13,426 nucleotides of DNA from CAKRJP01 sp963589425 (GCA_963589425.1 CAVAKZ010000051.1:1-13426); one strand, 5' to 3'; positions 1 to 6,610 are shown, numbered from the stretch's first letter. Numbers and translations: made by a program. Notes: generated by a model from the letters alone, not told the origin.

Positions 1-94
1 GGGGTAGACCTCGCTAACCCTTATACCATGCGAAAAGAGGCGTACGCTAAAGGGAGTAATGCAGTGTGCGTAATGCATCAGGAAGGGAAAAGAT
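1..94 (+). other. Upstream segment of the EAL gene, possible 3' end of a preceding ORF
   Basis: Frame 1 is open from base 1 to a TGA at 127-129 and would give about 42 residues without a recognisable motif. It would overlap the next gene by 35 bases in another frame, so it may not be coding. A short inverted repeat, ATGCA at 59-63 and TGCAT at 74-78, lies just before the AGGAAGGG ribosome binding site near 80. I see no convincing promoter or riboswitch core. Confidence 0.2.
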
Positions 95-2902
95 ATGAAC
101 GTGGAAAAAGAGACCGTTTTGATCGTTGATGACTCAGAAATGAATCGAGAGATCTTAAAATCCATGCTAGAGGATGAGTACGATATTTTAGAGGCGGAGG
201 ATGGTGCCAAGGCCATCCAAATGATATCGGATCACTTTACAGACATTAAGTTGGTATTGTTGGATATTAACATGCCGGTTATGGATGGAAAAGAAGTGCT
301 CCGTGTAATGGGGAATAAGCTGTGGATGGAGCATATCCCTGTAGTTTGTATTTCGTCGGATAGTACTGATGAAACTTTAAAAGTGGCCTACGATCTTGGG
401 GTTGTAGATTATTTTTCCAGACCCTTTGACCGAGAGTCTGTGCTTCGTCGTGTCCACAATATGATTCATTTGTATGATAAGAATAATGTGGATCTTCGGG
501 ATGCCATCGGAATGCTTTCTGCATTCTTTTATCGAATCCTAAAGGTGAACCTGTCCACCGGAAGTTTTCTGCCCTTGAAAGATAATATGGAGGATATCTC
601 CGGAAAATATGGAAATGTTACAGATATTTACGAGAGACTTCAGGGTTTTGCATGGAAGGGCTATGTTCACGAAGAAGACAAGCAAGAGTTTTTAAAATTC
701 TGTAACAAGGATTATATATTAAAAAAGTTTGATGAAGGGAATTCGGAATTGACTTTTCAATATCGCAGAAAGATTGGCAATTCCTTTCACTGGATGTCTA
801 TAGAGTTCTATCGAAGTACAGAGTATACCGACGACCATAAAGCGGTGCTGTTGTGCGTTAGAAAGATTAAGGATGATTATCTGAAACAATTGGATGCTCT
901 GCGAAGAAAGACGGACGGAATCGTGGGGATTGTTTCTATCAATGTTAGCAAAGGCATTTGCGCGGCAGGTTCTTCTAACCGTAAGGAGTTAAAACTTCTA
1001 AAGGGAAGAGAGTATATTGATGACTATATTCAGCGTGTCAGTAGCTTTACCATTCATGAACATGAGAAATTAGCTTTCCGGCAGGTCATAAATCAGAAGC
1101 ATTTGCTGGAGGTGTTTGGAAATGATGAGAGAGTAATCGCTGTAGATGCTTCTATTCTTGACGAGGAAAGTCAAGAACCGGTTAAGATCAGATGTACTGT
1201 GGAGATGCTTCAAAATTCTTTGACCGGTGATATTGAGGGCTTATTATATTTTTCGAATATTACATCCCAGTACCTTATGGAACAGATGACAAAGCGTCTA
1301 TATCAGAGAAACTTTGACTCCGTATTGATTTTAGATGCAAGGAAAAAAAGCCTGCTGATGGATGCTCCGGAATCTCTTGGAAACGGAAAGTTTTCTAAGG
1401 ACATAAGAAGCTATGAAGAATATATAGAGACAGTACTTTTAAGGGACGTGTCAGAAAAGGATTTTGCGACCTTAAGAAGAAAGGCGAGCCTAGAGAAGAT
1501 TACGAGCGTTCTTAAGACAAAGGAACGGTATTCCTTTGTTAGCCGTAGATTGGAAAAGGGAGAATGGAGACTTAAGGAACATTCTTTTGTATTGCTGAAT
1601 GAAGAATACCAGTTGTATTTGGGAGCTGTAGAAGATATTACTGAGATCTCCAGAAAGGATAGTCTTACTAGTGGTCTGAATCGTCAGGGCTTTATTGTAA
1701 ATGTGGACAAGATTTTGCGGTGCAATGAGTCCTGGGGAAATTATGCAATCCTCTTTTTTGACGCACATAATTTTAAAGGAATCAATGATCTTTTTGGAAT
1801 GTCAGTGGGGGATTTGGCTCTTAGAGAGATTTATCGCCGTTTAAGTGAATCAGTCTTAAATCCTTTAATGACTGCTCGTATTGGATCGGATCATTTTGCT
1901 TGCCTGGTGGAGAGAAAACAGGTGGAAGATGCAAGCTTGAGAGAGGTATGCAAGATTTCCTTTGTTGAGAAGAATCGAACGGTTCCCGTGTCCCTTCGCT
2001 GTGGTATTTATTATCCGGATCGGCGTGAGCAAAATGTGGGAACCATGCTTGACTTGGCTGAGCATGCCAAGGAGTCCATTAAGGATAAATCCGATAGTCC
2101 ATATAAGGTGTTTGATGAGTCAATGCGGGCAAATTATATTGACGAGGCAATTATTGTAGCCCAGGTTGAAGGAAGTCTTAAAAATGGTGACTTCAAGGTT
2201 TACTATCAGCCGATTGTAGATGCAAAGACAAAAGAAATTGTATCGGCAGAGGCCCTGGTTCGCTGGATTCATCCTGAGATGGGATTTGTTTCTCCGGGAC
2301 TTTTCATTCCGGTTTTGGAGGAAAAAGGCCATATTTCTGACGTAGATGCCTATGTGGTAAATCATGTCAGCCAGTTCCTGCGAGAAAGAAAGATACGGGG
2401 AGCTAAGGACATTCCAATCTCTGTGAATTATTCTAGGATGGATTTCTATGACAGCAAGTTGATGGCGTGGACCCTGAAGGATCTGGAGGAACGTAAGAAA
2501 CTGGATATTTCCTGCAGAATTGAGATTACAGAGACTTCTGTTGCTGCTATCGGACAGGATCAGGATAACCTTTTAAAGGAAATGAAAAACAAAGGCGCTA
2601 CCATGTTGATGGATGATTTCGGAAGCGGTTATTCTTCTTTTAATATGCTTCAGGATTATGATTTTGATATCTTAAAGATCGACCGAGAATTTATCCGTAA
2701 ATTGGAAACTAATGAAAAAAGCCGTGGTATTGTGGTATCAGTAATCAACATGGCTCATGCTCTAGGCATGAAGGTGATCACGGAAGGTGTTGAAACCAAG
2801 GAACAGGTTGATTTTTTAAGAGAACATGACTGTGACTACATTCAGGGATTTTATTTCTATCGACCTCTTCCGGAGGAGGAGTTTAAAAAGCTTCTTGATT
2901 AG
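95..2902 (+). CDS. Response-regulator c-di-GMP phosphodiesterase (REC-PAS-GGDEF-EAL)
   Basis: A cytoplasmic two-component output protein of 935 residues with no membrane segment. Residues 1-125 form a receiver domain with acidic pair D12/D13, phospho-acceptor D57, switch S87 and cis-Pro P110; the usual Lys before that Pro is Arg (R109). Residues about 140-525 look like two or three PAS-like sensor modules, the last ending just before the GGDEF domain (about 525-680). The GGDEF signature is degenerate, GSDHF at 597-601, with no RxxD inhibitory site, so diguanylate cyclase activity is unlikely. The EAL domain (about 690-935) keeps its catalytic and metal residues: E719-A-L, SVNYS, EITET, DDFG at 840-843, KID, EGVET and IQGF. 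I infer c-di-GMP hydrolysis to pGpG, controlled by phosphorylation and perhaps by nucleotide binding to the dead GGDEF domain. No histidine kinase is encoded in the window. Confidence 0.93.
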   Translation: MNVEKETVLIVDDSEMNREILKSMLEDEYDILEAEDGAKAIQMISDHFTDIKLVLLDINMPVMDGKEVLRVMGNKLWMEHIPVVCISSDSTDETLKVAYDLGVVDYFSRPFDRESVLRRVHNMIHLYDKNNVDLRDAIGMLSAFFYRILKVNLSTGSFLPLKDNMEDISGKYGNVTDIYERLQGFAWKGYVHEEDKQEFLKFCNKDYILKKFDEGNSELTFQYRRKIGNSFHWMSIEFYRSTEYTDDHKAVLLCVRKIKDDYLKQLDALRRKTDGIVGIVSINVSKGICAAGSSNRKELKLLKGREYIDDYIQRVSSFTIHEHEKLAFRQVINQKHLLEVFGNDERVIAVDASILDEESQEPVKIRCTVEMLQNSLTGDIEGLLYFSNITSQYLMEQMTKRLYQRNFDSVLILDARKKSLLMDAPESLGNGKFSKDIRSYEEYIETVLLRDVSEKDFATLRRKASLEKITSVLKTKERYSFVSRRLEKGEWRLKEHSFVLLNEEYQLYLGAVEDITEISRKDSLTSGLNRQGFIVNVDKILRCNESWGNYAILFFDAHNFKGINDLFGMSVGDLALREIYRRLSESVLNPLMTARIGSDHFACLVERKQVEDASLREVCKISFVEKNRTVPVSLRCGIYYPDRREQNVGTMLDLAEHAKESIKDKSDSPYKVFDESMRANYIDEAIIVAQVEGSLKNGDFKVYYQPIVDAKTKEIVSAEALVRWIHPEMGFVSPGLFIPVLEEKGHISDVDAYVVNHVSQFLRERKIRGAKDIPISVNYSRMDFYDSKLMAWTLKDLEERKKLDISCRIEITETSVAAIGQDQDNLLKEMKNKGATMLMDDFGSGYSSFNMLQDYDFDILKIDREFIRKLETNEKSRGIVVSVINMAHALGMKVITEGVETKEQVDFLREHDCDYIQGFYFYRPLPEEEFKKLLD

Positions 2903-2920
2903 AATATAAGGTGTAAATAT

Positions 2921-2960
2921 AAAAAGATCTTCAGATGTGCAACTTCTGAAGATCTTTTTT
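2921..2960. terminator. Bidirectional Rho-independent terminator
   Basis: A perfect 15-bp stem (2921-2935 with 2945-2959) encloses a 9-base loop. The outer stem is A-rich on the left and T-rich on the right, so both strands end in a U-run. It lies between the convergent EAL gene and J-domain gene and can serve both. Confidence 0.93.
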
Positions 2961-2999
2961 GAGTAATCGGGGCATTCTATTACATATAACAATATATAT

Positions 3000-3764
3000 C
3001 TACATATAACGTCCTGTGCCGGGATAGCCACCACAGCAGAAACCGCCTCCGCCGCAGCAGAGATTACATACCAAATTGGCAATGCACAGTTTTAAACAAA
3101 CATCGCCTCCTCCATTGAAGGTGGTAGTATAGGGGCTTTGTTGGGTGCGATACCAGGAACCGCCGCTTTCTAATTGTCTTACCAGCATTTGATATTGGTA
3201 GTTGTTAGGCTCCTTGCCTAAGGCCTCCTTGGCCTGCTGCAGAGCTATTACGTTGTTGCCTAATCCGGAATTGGCAAGGGCACTGTAGTAATACCACTGG
3301 CCAGTGTGGTCGGAAATCGTATTCAGAACATTTAAGGCTTCTTTATAAAGGCCATTGTTAATATAATTGGCAGCAGCCTGTAAATGAATGTCTTCCTGGC
3401 TGTTGGACTGGGTCGTTTGCCTATATTCTCCGTAGAAGCCTCTAAAAGGACCGTAGCCGCCGAAGCTTCCAAAGCCTCCAAAGTCAAAATCATCAAAGCC
3501 TCCGGTGCCGCTGGAGGACCCATAAGTGCCAGAGGTGCCGGAAGAGCTACCAAAGGAGCCACCGGAGGAGCCGTACTCCTTCTCCTGCATAATCTGCTGG
3601 TAGGCTTTTTGTACTTCTTTGAATTTGGCTTCCGCTTGGTCTTTATTCGGATTATTGATGTTGGCATCAGGATGGTACTTGCGGCTTAATTTTCGGTAAG
3701 CTTTTTTGACGTCATCATCAGAAGCATCTCTGGAAATTTCCAGTATGCGATATGGATCGTTCAT
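3000..3764 (-). CDS. J-domain protein with TPR-like region and C-terminal cysteine string
   Basis: 254 residues. An N-terminal J domain (1-63) carries the HPD motif at 31-33 that stimulates DnaK ATPase, preceded by the basic helix II (KKAYRKLSRKY). A low-complexity Gly/Ser/Phe linker (65-115) follows, then two TPR-like helical hairpins (about 123-200). The tail is cysteine-rich: C223, C227, C233, C236, C237, C243 and C244 separated by Gly and hydrophobic residues. The DnaJ zinc-finger repeats CxxCxGxG and the DnaJ C-terminal substrate domains are absent, so this is a specialised (class C) J protein and not DnaJ itself. The start ATG has AAAGGA seven bases upstream. It is the last gene of a three-gene operon, 51 bp after the DUF5685 gene, and presumably delivers DnaK to a specific client, possibly one of its neighbours. 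The tail's role is unknown. Confidence 0.9.
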   Translation of the reverse strand: MNDPYRILEISRDASDDDVKKAYRKLSRKYHPDANINNPNKDQAEAKFKEVQKAYQQIMQEKEYGSSGGSFGSSSGTSGTYGSSSGTGGFDDFDFGGFGSFGGYGPFRGFYGEYRQTTQSNSQEDIHLQAAANYINNGLYKEALNVLNTISDHTGQWYYYSALANSGLGNNVIALQQAKEALGKEPNNYQYQMLVRQLESGGSWYRTQQSPYTTTFNGGGDVCLKLCIANLVCNLCCGGGGFCCGGYPGTGRYM

Positions 3765-3788
3765 AGTTAAATCCTTTCGTTTATTATA

Positions 3789-3798
3789 GGCAATTGCC
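3789..3798. repeat. 10-bp perfect palindrome in the DUF5685/J-protein gap
   Basis: GGCAATTGCC is fully self-complementary and sits in the 51-bp gap between the DUF5685 stop and the J-protein ribosome binding site. It could be a weak operator or may be chance; no spacer makes it a hairpin. Confidence 0.3.
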
Positions 3799-3815
3799 CG
3801 CTGATTTTCGTCTGT

Positions 3816-4667
3816 CTAGTTATCAGCTGAATTGCTTTCTAATCGTTTTGTTGTTACCTGGGTATATTTGCTCCATACCCCGGAATATAGCACATTTCGC
3901 AGAATATCAGCATGTAAGAGAATAGGCAATTGTTCAAAGGAACGGCTGCACTCTGCCATCATCATAGTAAGGATGGACCGGCAATTCTCAGCAAATTTCT
4001 CCGGGGACTGCTCTTTATAAAGCTCCTTTAAAGGATTGTAGCAGTTTTGTTTGATATCTTCTTCTACATCCTCATAGGCATCCATTAGATAAATGAACTT
4101 CCCTAAAAAGAATCCCATGCGCCTTAAGGTGCCCTCCCATTCATCATGATGATAAATAAAGCATTCTGCCATAATATCTCCGAAGAGTCCGGCCATAAGG
4201 TCAATGTCCTGACTGTCTTCTTTCTCCAGGCTTGATAATTCCCCAAGCTTTGAAGAAATCAGTTGAATTTTCTCGGGATATTTGTTTCGGATTAAGTTTA
4301 TCTTGGATTCTAAAAGTTTGCAAGTGACAAGGGATTTCTTTTTTTTCTCATCCTCCCAGTCATCCTTGCACTTGTAGTAAGATAAAATAAGATTCACATC
4401 TGCTGCGTAGGCTGTATATTCGTTCCAATAGGCCGCATGCTTTTCAAAAGGATGAGCCACGCAGCGCAAGCAGTCTTTCTTATCCTGCGGTTCATACAAG
4501 CCAGTAAGTAATACTGCGAGGAAGGTCATATCGTAGGATAAAGTAGCCTGGCCTCTGTGGCCAAACTGATCCTTTAGACAGTGACACAGTCCGCAGTAGT
4601 AGGCGTGATATACGTCGAAATCTTTAAATTTCATTTCGCCTTTATTAATGGCAATATATCCAAACAT
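3816..4667 (-). CDS. DUF5685 family protein, mostly helical, Cys-rich N terminus
   Basis: 283 residues. The N-terminal pattern MFGYIxINKxEMKFKxxDVYxAYYCGLC and the TLSYDMTFL stretch are those of the uncharacterised DUF5685 family of Firmicutes and Actinobacteria. C25, C28 and C30 together with C66, C69 and H72 could bind zinc or an iron-sulfur cluster. The rest looks all-helical and soluble. Two acidic motifs face the eye: DDWED at 102-106 and DAYEDVEED at 196-204, the second inside GxFLGKFIYLMDAYEDVEED. These resemble the paired Asp-rich motifs of class I terpenoid synthases; that relation is my inference. The ATG start has AGAAAGGAG five to six bases upstream. It is the middle gene of the operon, 11 bp after the zinc-ribbon gene. 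Its biochemical function is not known. Confidence 0.88.
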   Translation of the reverse strand: MFGYIAINKGEMKFKDFDVYHAYYCGLCHCLKDQFGHRGQATLSYDMTFLAVLLTGLYEPQDKKDCLRCVAHPFEKHAAYWNEYTAYAADVNLILSYYKCKDDWEDEKKKKSLVTCKLLESKINLIRNKYPEKIQLISSKLGELSSLEKEDSQDIDLMAGLFGDIMAECFIYHHDEWEGTLRRMGFFLGKFIYLMDAYEDVEEDIKQNCYNPLKELYKEQSPEKFAENCRSILTMMMAECSRSFEQLPILLHADILRNVLYSGVWSKYTQVTTKRLESNSADN

Positions 4668-4678
4668 AAGGCTCCTTT

Positions 4679-5074
4679 CTAGCTTCGTTTAATAAAAGAA
4701 ATTCTGCATTTGGGGCAGGTGATCTCGATTTTCCCCTTGCCCCTGGGCACGCGGATTTTCTGCTTGCAGTTAGGGCACTTGTAAATATGGTGAGTTTTTC
4801 TCTGGGCTAAAGAATTTTTCTGGCGTAAAATAAAATTCCTGGCCTTATAGGTCTTGTTTAAGTACCAATTATTTTCTTCTCTCCGTTTGGTAATATTTCT
4901 TGAGAAGATTCGATAATAGGTATACAAAAGAAATCCCCAAAACAGTAATTGGAAAAGAGAAAATTTAGTAATGGTAGATAGAATTAGGAAAATAAGGGAA
5001 GCAGTCAATGTAAATCGACTAAAATAGTCTACCCCGTATCTCCCCATCATAAAGCGTCTTAATTTTTCTTTCAT
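4679..5074 (-). CDS. Small membrane protein with C-terminal zinc ribbon
   Basis: 131 residues from the chosen ATG. A basic N terminus (KEKLRRFMMGRYG) is followed by two adjacent hydrophobic segments (about 21-37 and 39-57), a basic stretch (RNITKRREEN) and a cytosolic zinc ribbon with C100-x2-C103 and C120-x2-C123 around a basic loop RVPRGKGKIEIT. The positive-inside pattern puts both ends in the cytoplasm. Proteins of this shape are common in Lachnospiraceae, but no function is established. An in-frame TTG at 5107 would add 11 residues, but it has no ribosome binding site and would start inside the inverted repeat; the ATG at 5074 has AGAAAGGA about 11 bases upstream. First gene of the operon with DUF5685 and the J protein; its stop abuts the next ribosome binding site. 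Confidence 0.85.
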   Translation of the reverse strand: MKEKLRRFMMGRYGVDYFSRFTLTASLIFLILSTITKFSLFQLLFWGFLLYTYYRIFSRNITKRREENNWYLNKTYKARNFILRQKNSLAQRKTHHIYKCPNCKQKIRVPRGKGKIEITCPKCRISFIKRS

Positions 5075-5078
5075 AATA

Positions 5079-5091
5079 TGATAATCCTTTC
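5079..5091 (-). promoter_or_regulatory. Ribosome binding site that fixes the zinc-ribbon protein start
   Basis: AGAAAGGA on the minus strand, about 11 bases before the ATG at 5074-5072. The same AAAGGA core precedes the other two genes of this operon, which favours this ATG over the upstream TTG at 5107. Confidence 0.6.
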
Positions 5092-5103
5092 TGAAATAAT
5101 GAT

Positions 5104-5132
5104 TCAAAGTTATAAGAACATGATAACTTTGA
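5104..5132. promoter_or_regulatory. Candidate operator: 10-bp inverted repeat over the -10 of the Cys-rich operon
   Basis: TCAAAGTTAT at 5104-5113 and ATAACTTTGA at 5123-5132 are perfect reverse complements separated by 9 bases. The right arm overlaps the predicted -10 element (5120-5125) and the left arm covers the likely transcription start. This layout fits a dimeric repressor site. The regulator is not identified. Confidence 0.6.
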
Positions 5133-5147
5133 GGAGGATAAAGTCAA
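5120..5147 (-). promoter_or_regulatory. Predicted sigma-A promoter of the zinc ribbon-DUF5685-J protein operon
   Basis: On the minus strand, TTGACT (5147-5142) and TATCAT (5125-5120) are separated by 16 bases. A 9-bp direct repeat, GAGGATAAA on the plus strand at 5134-5142 and 5154-5162, recurs at exactly 20 bp on both sides of the -35, suggesting a bound activator or repressor. Confidence 0.55.
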
Positions 5148-5198
5148 TTAAGAGAGGATAAAATTTTCTAAAGATTGTCGCAAGGGCTCTTAGAATCA

Positions 5199-5207
5199 TG
5201 CTATACT
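5199..5207 (+). promoter_or_regulatory. Extended -10 promoter of the sortase gene
   Basis: TG-C-TATACT (TATACT at 5202-5207) is an extended -10 element; no good -35 lies at the usual distance (TTGTCG at 5176-5181 is about 20-21 bases away). The leader to the start codon would be about 105 bases and holds two copies of ATAACTTT at 5272-5279 and 5284-5291. Confidence 0.45.
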
Positions 5208-5318
5208 GGAAAGGAAGATTTTGAGATCAATGAAGAGAAATCAATGAGAACAAGTAGAAAGAAATTTAAAGATAACTTTAAAAATAACTTTAGGGATGAA
5301 AGATGGGAGCTTTAAAAT

Positions 5319-6188
5319 ATGGGACGAAGAGAGAAGAAAAACAATCAGGAAGATCGGGAAGAATTTAAGGAAAATAAAAAGTCTGACAAGTCGAAGAAAG
5401 GAGGAATAGGACGGGTAGTTTCCAGTGTCATTTTAGTGATCGCCTTGGCTGTGATCGCTTATTCGGGCTATCAGCTATTTACGATTTTTAAGGGCTATCA
5501 TGATGGAAGGTCTGAGTATGAGAAAATCAGAGACATTGCCACGGAGGAGGACGGTGATGGGGAGGATACCAAGGACGCTACCGATTCCGGGGACGAGAAT
5601 TCGGATGATGGATTTTCGGTGGATTTTAATGCCCTAAAGGCAATCAACTCCGATGTTATTGGCTGGATTCGTTTTGCCCCTCAGCCGGAGACCATTAACT
5701 ATCCTATTGTTAAGGGCACGGATAACAGCGAGTACCTGCACCGGACTTTTTCAGCCAATGAGAATACCCTGGGGGCTATATTCTTAAATTACGAAAATGC
5801 GTCAGACTTTAGTGACCGAAATTCCATTATCTATGGGCACCGTATGAATGATGGTTCTATGTTTGCCCATCTGCAGGATTACGATACGAAGAGCTTTTGG
5901 GAGTCCAACCCCTATTTTTACATTTATACAGTGGATGGCAGAAAACTAACCTATCATGTAGTAATGGCAGGAGAAGTGTCGGATGAGTCTAGCATGTATC
6001 AGTTCCAATTTCCGGATGATGCTGCTTATTTAAATTTCCTGAATGCAGCAAAGAGCATGGCTTTTTATGAGACGGGAATTCAGGTCACTACACAGCAGAA
6101 GGTTGTGACCTTGTCTACTTGTACCAGAGCCGGAGATTCCAACCGAATTGTGGTAATGGGGGTTCTGGAGAAAGAGGAGAAGAAGTAA
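5319..6188 (+). CDS. srtB: Class B sortase
   Basis: A membrane-anchored cysteine transpeptidase of 289 residues that cleaves sorting signals of exported proteins and joins them to the cell wall. A charged cytoplasmic N terminus (1-30) precedes one membrane helix (about 31-57), then an acidic, Asp/Glu-rich linker (73-98) and the extracellular catalytic domain. The triad is H174 (IYGHRM), C268 (TLSTC) and R276 (SNRIVV). The length and the TLSTC and YGHxM motifs fit class B sortases of clostridia. The ATG start has GGGAG at 5305-5309. No protein with a sorting signal is encoded in the window, so its substrate is unknown. It diverges from the Cys-rich operon and is followed by a purine-rich tract and the DUF951 gene. 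Confidence 0.93.
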   Translation: MGRREKKNNQEDREEFKENKKSDKSKKGGIGRVVSSVILVIALAVIAYSGYQLFTIFKGYHDGRSEYEKIRDIATEEDGDGEDTKDATDSGDENSDDGFSVDFNALKAINSDVIGWIRFAPQPETINYPIVKGTDNSEYLHRTFSANENTLGAIFLNYENASDFSDRNSIIYGHRMNDGSMFAHLQDYDTKSFWESNPYFYIYTVDGRKLTYHVVMAGEVSDESSMYQFQFPDDAAYLNFLNAAKSMAFYETGIQVTTQQKVVTLSTCTRAGDSNRIVVMGVLEKEEKK

Positions 6189-6275
6189 GAGTATAGAAAT
6201 AAAGTAAGAAAGAAGCAAAGAAGTAGAAACAAAGCGAGAAAGCTGAGATAAAGAAGCAGCGAAGAAGTAAGAATA
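6168..6275 (+). repeat. Purine-rich low-complexity tract with a 12-bp direct repeat
   Basis: Roughly 100 bases, nearly all A and G, run from the sortase C-terminal codons to the DUF951 ribosome binding site. GAAGAAGTAAGA occurs at 6179-6190, across the sortase stop, and again at 6261-6272. The short units AAGAAG and AGAAA recur between them, which suggests slippage or expansion. Confidence 0.6.
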
Positions 6276-6291
6276 ATTTTGGAGGGCATTG

Positions 6292-6489
6292 ATGGTAAAG
6301 AAAGACTACATATATGAAGTGGGAGATATTGTAACCATGAAAAAACCGCACCCTTGCGGAAGTAAGGAATGGGAAATTCTTAGGGTGGGGGCGGACTTTC
6401 GTCTGAAATGTATGGGCTGTGACCACCAGATTATGATCGCAAGAAAGCTAGTAGAAAAAAATACCAGAGATTTGAAGAAAAAAGCTTGA
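6292..6489 (+). CDS. DUF951 family small zinc-binding protein
   Basis: 65 residues matching the DUF951 pattern VGDIVxMKKPHPCGSxEWEILRVGADxxLKCxGC. H20, C22, C40, C43 and possibly H45 are likely metal ligands. The family occurs widely in Firmicutes, is homologous to B. subtilis YyzM, and is often found close to the rpsF operon, as here; its function is not established, though a nucleic-acid-binding role is plausible from size and charge (basic C terminus). ATG at 6292 is chosen over the TTG at 6289 because GGAGGG at 6281-6286 is five bases from the ATG but only two from the TTG. The rpsF promoter overlaps its stop codon. Confidence 0.9.
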   Translation: MVKKDYIYEVGDIVTMKKPHPCGSKEWEILRVGADFRLKCMGCDHQIMIARKLVEKNTRDLKKKA

Positions 6490-6514
6490 AACAAATTTCC
6501 GGGTATGTTAGTAT
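6486..6514 (+). promoter_or_regulatory. Predicted promoter of rpsF-ssb-rpsR
   Basis: TTGAAA (6486-6491), 17 bases, then TAGTAT (6509-6514). The -35 overlaps the DUF951 stop codon. Transcription from it would give a leader of about 100 bases before rpsF. Confidence 0.45.
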
Positions 6515-6532
6515 ATGAAATTGTGATACATT

Positions 6533-6600
6533 GATTCACTGCGCATTCGGTGTAGTGAAATCCTTGCTCCCACATAAGATGAGCGGGGGCCAATAGACCA
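6533..6600 (+). promoter_or_regulatory. rpsF leader with a hairpin, candidate S6:S18 autoregulatory region
   Basis: TTCACT (6535-6540) pairs with AGTGAA (6554-6559), extended outward to 6533/6562 if one base is bulged and inward through a G-U-rich helix to a short loop around 6545-6549. A second weak stem is GCTC (6565-6568) with GAGC (6581-6584), followed by GGGGGCC. In many bacteria the S6:S18 complex binds the rpsF leader through a CCG-containing loop; I cannot place that exact motif here, so the assignment is by position. Confidence 0.4.
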
Positions 6601-6602
6601 GA

Positions 6603-6610
6603 AGGAGGTG
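6603..6610 (+). promoter_or_regulatory. Ribosome binding site that fixes the rpsF start
   Basis: AGGAGGTG nine bases before the ATG at 6620. The GTG at 6608 that would lengthen the protein by four residues lies inside this site and cannot be the start. Confidence 0.85.

Noticed and set aside
20..94. Faint resemblance to a c-di-GMP-I riboswitch (CGAAAAGAGG, CGCTAAAGG) upstream of the EAL gene
   Set aside because: The conserved GACGCAAAGC core and the paired GGGCAAACC are absent, and the resemblance is limited to short A/G runs.
3465..3570. Possible tandem repeat or CRISPR-like array in the Gly/Ser-rich stretch
   Set aside because: The units are short, imperfect codon repeats encoding a protein linker; there are no regular spacers.
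3332..3689. Long open frames of both strands overlapping the J-protein gene
   Set aside because: They are produced by the Gly/Ser-rich repeat codons of the J protein read in other frames; they have no ribosome binding site and no family motif.
5075..5107. Upstream TTG start for the zinc-ribbon protein
   Set aside because: No ribosome binding site precedes it, and it lies in the inverted repeat downstream of the predicted -10; the ATG at 5074 has a good site.
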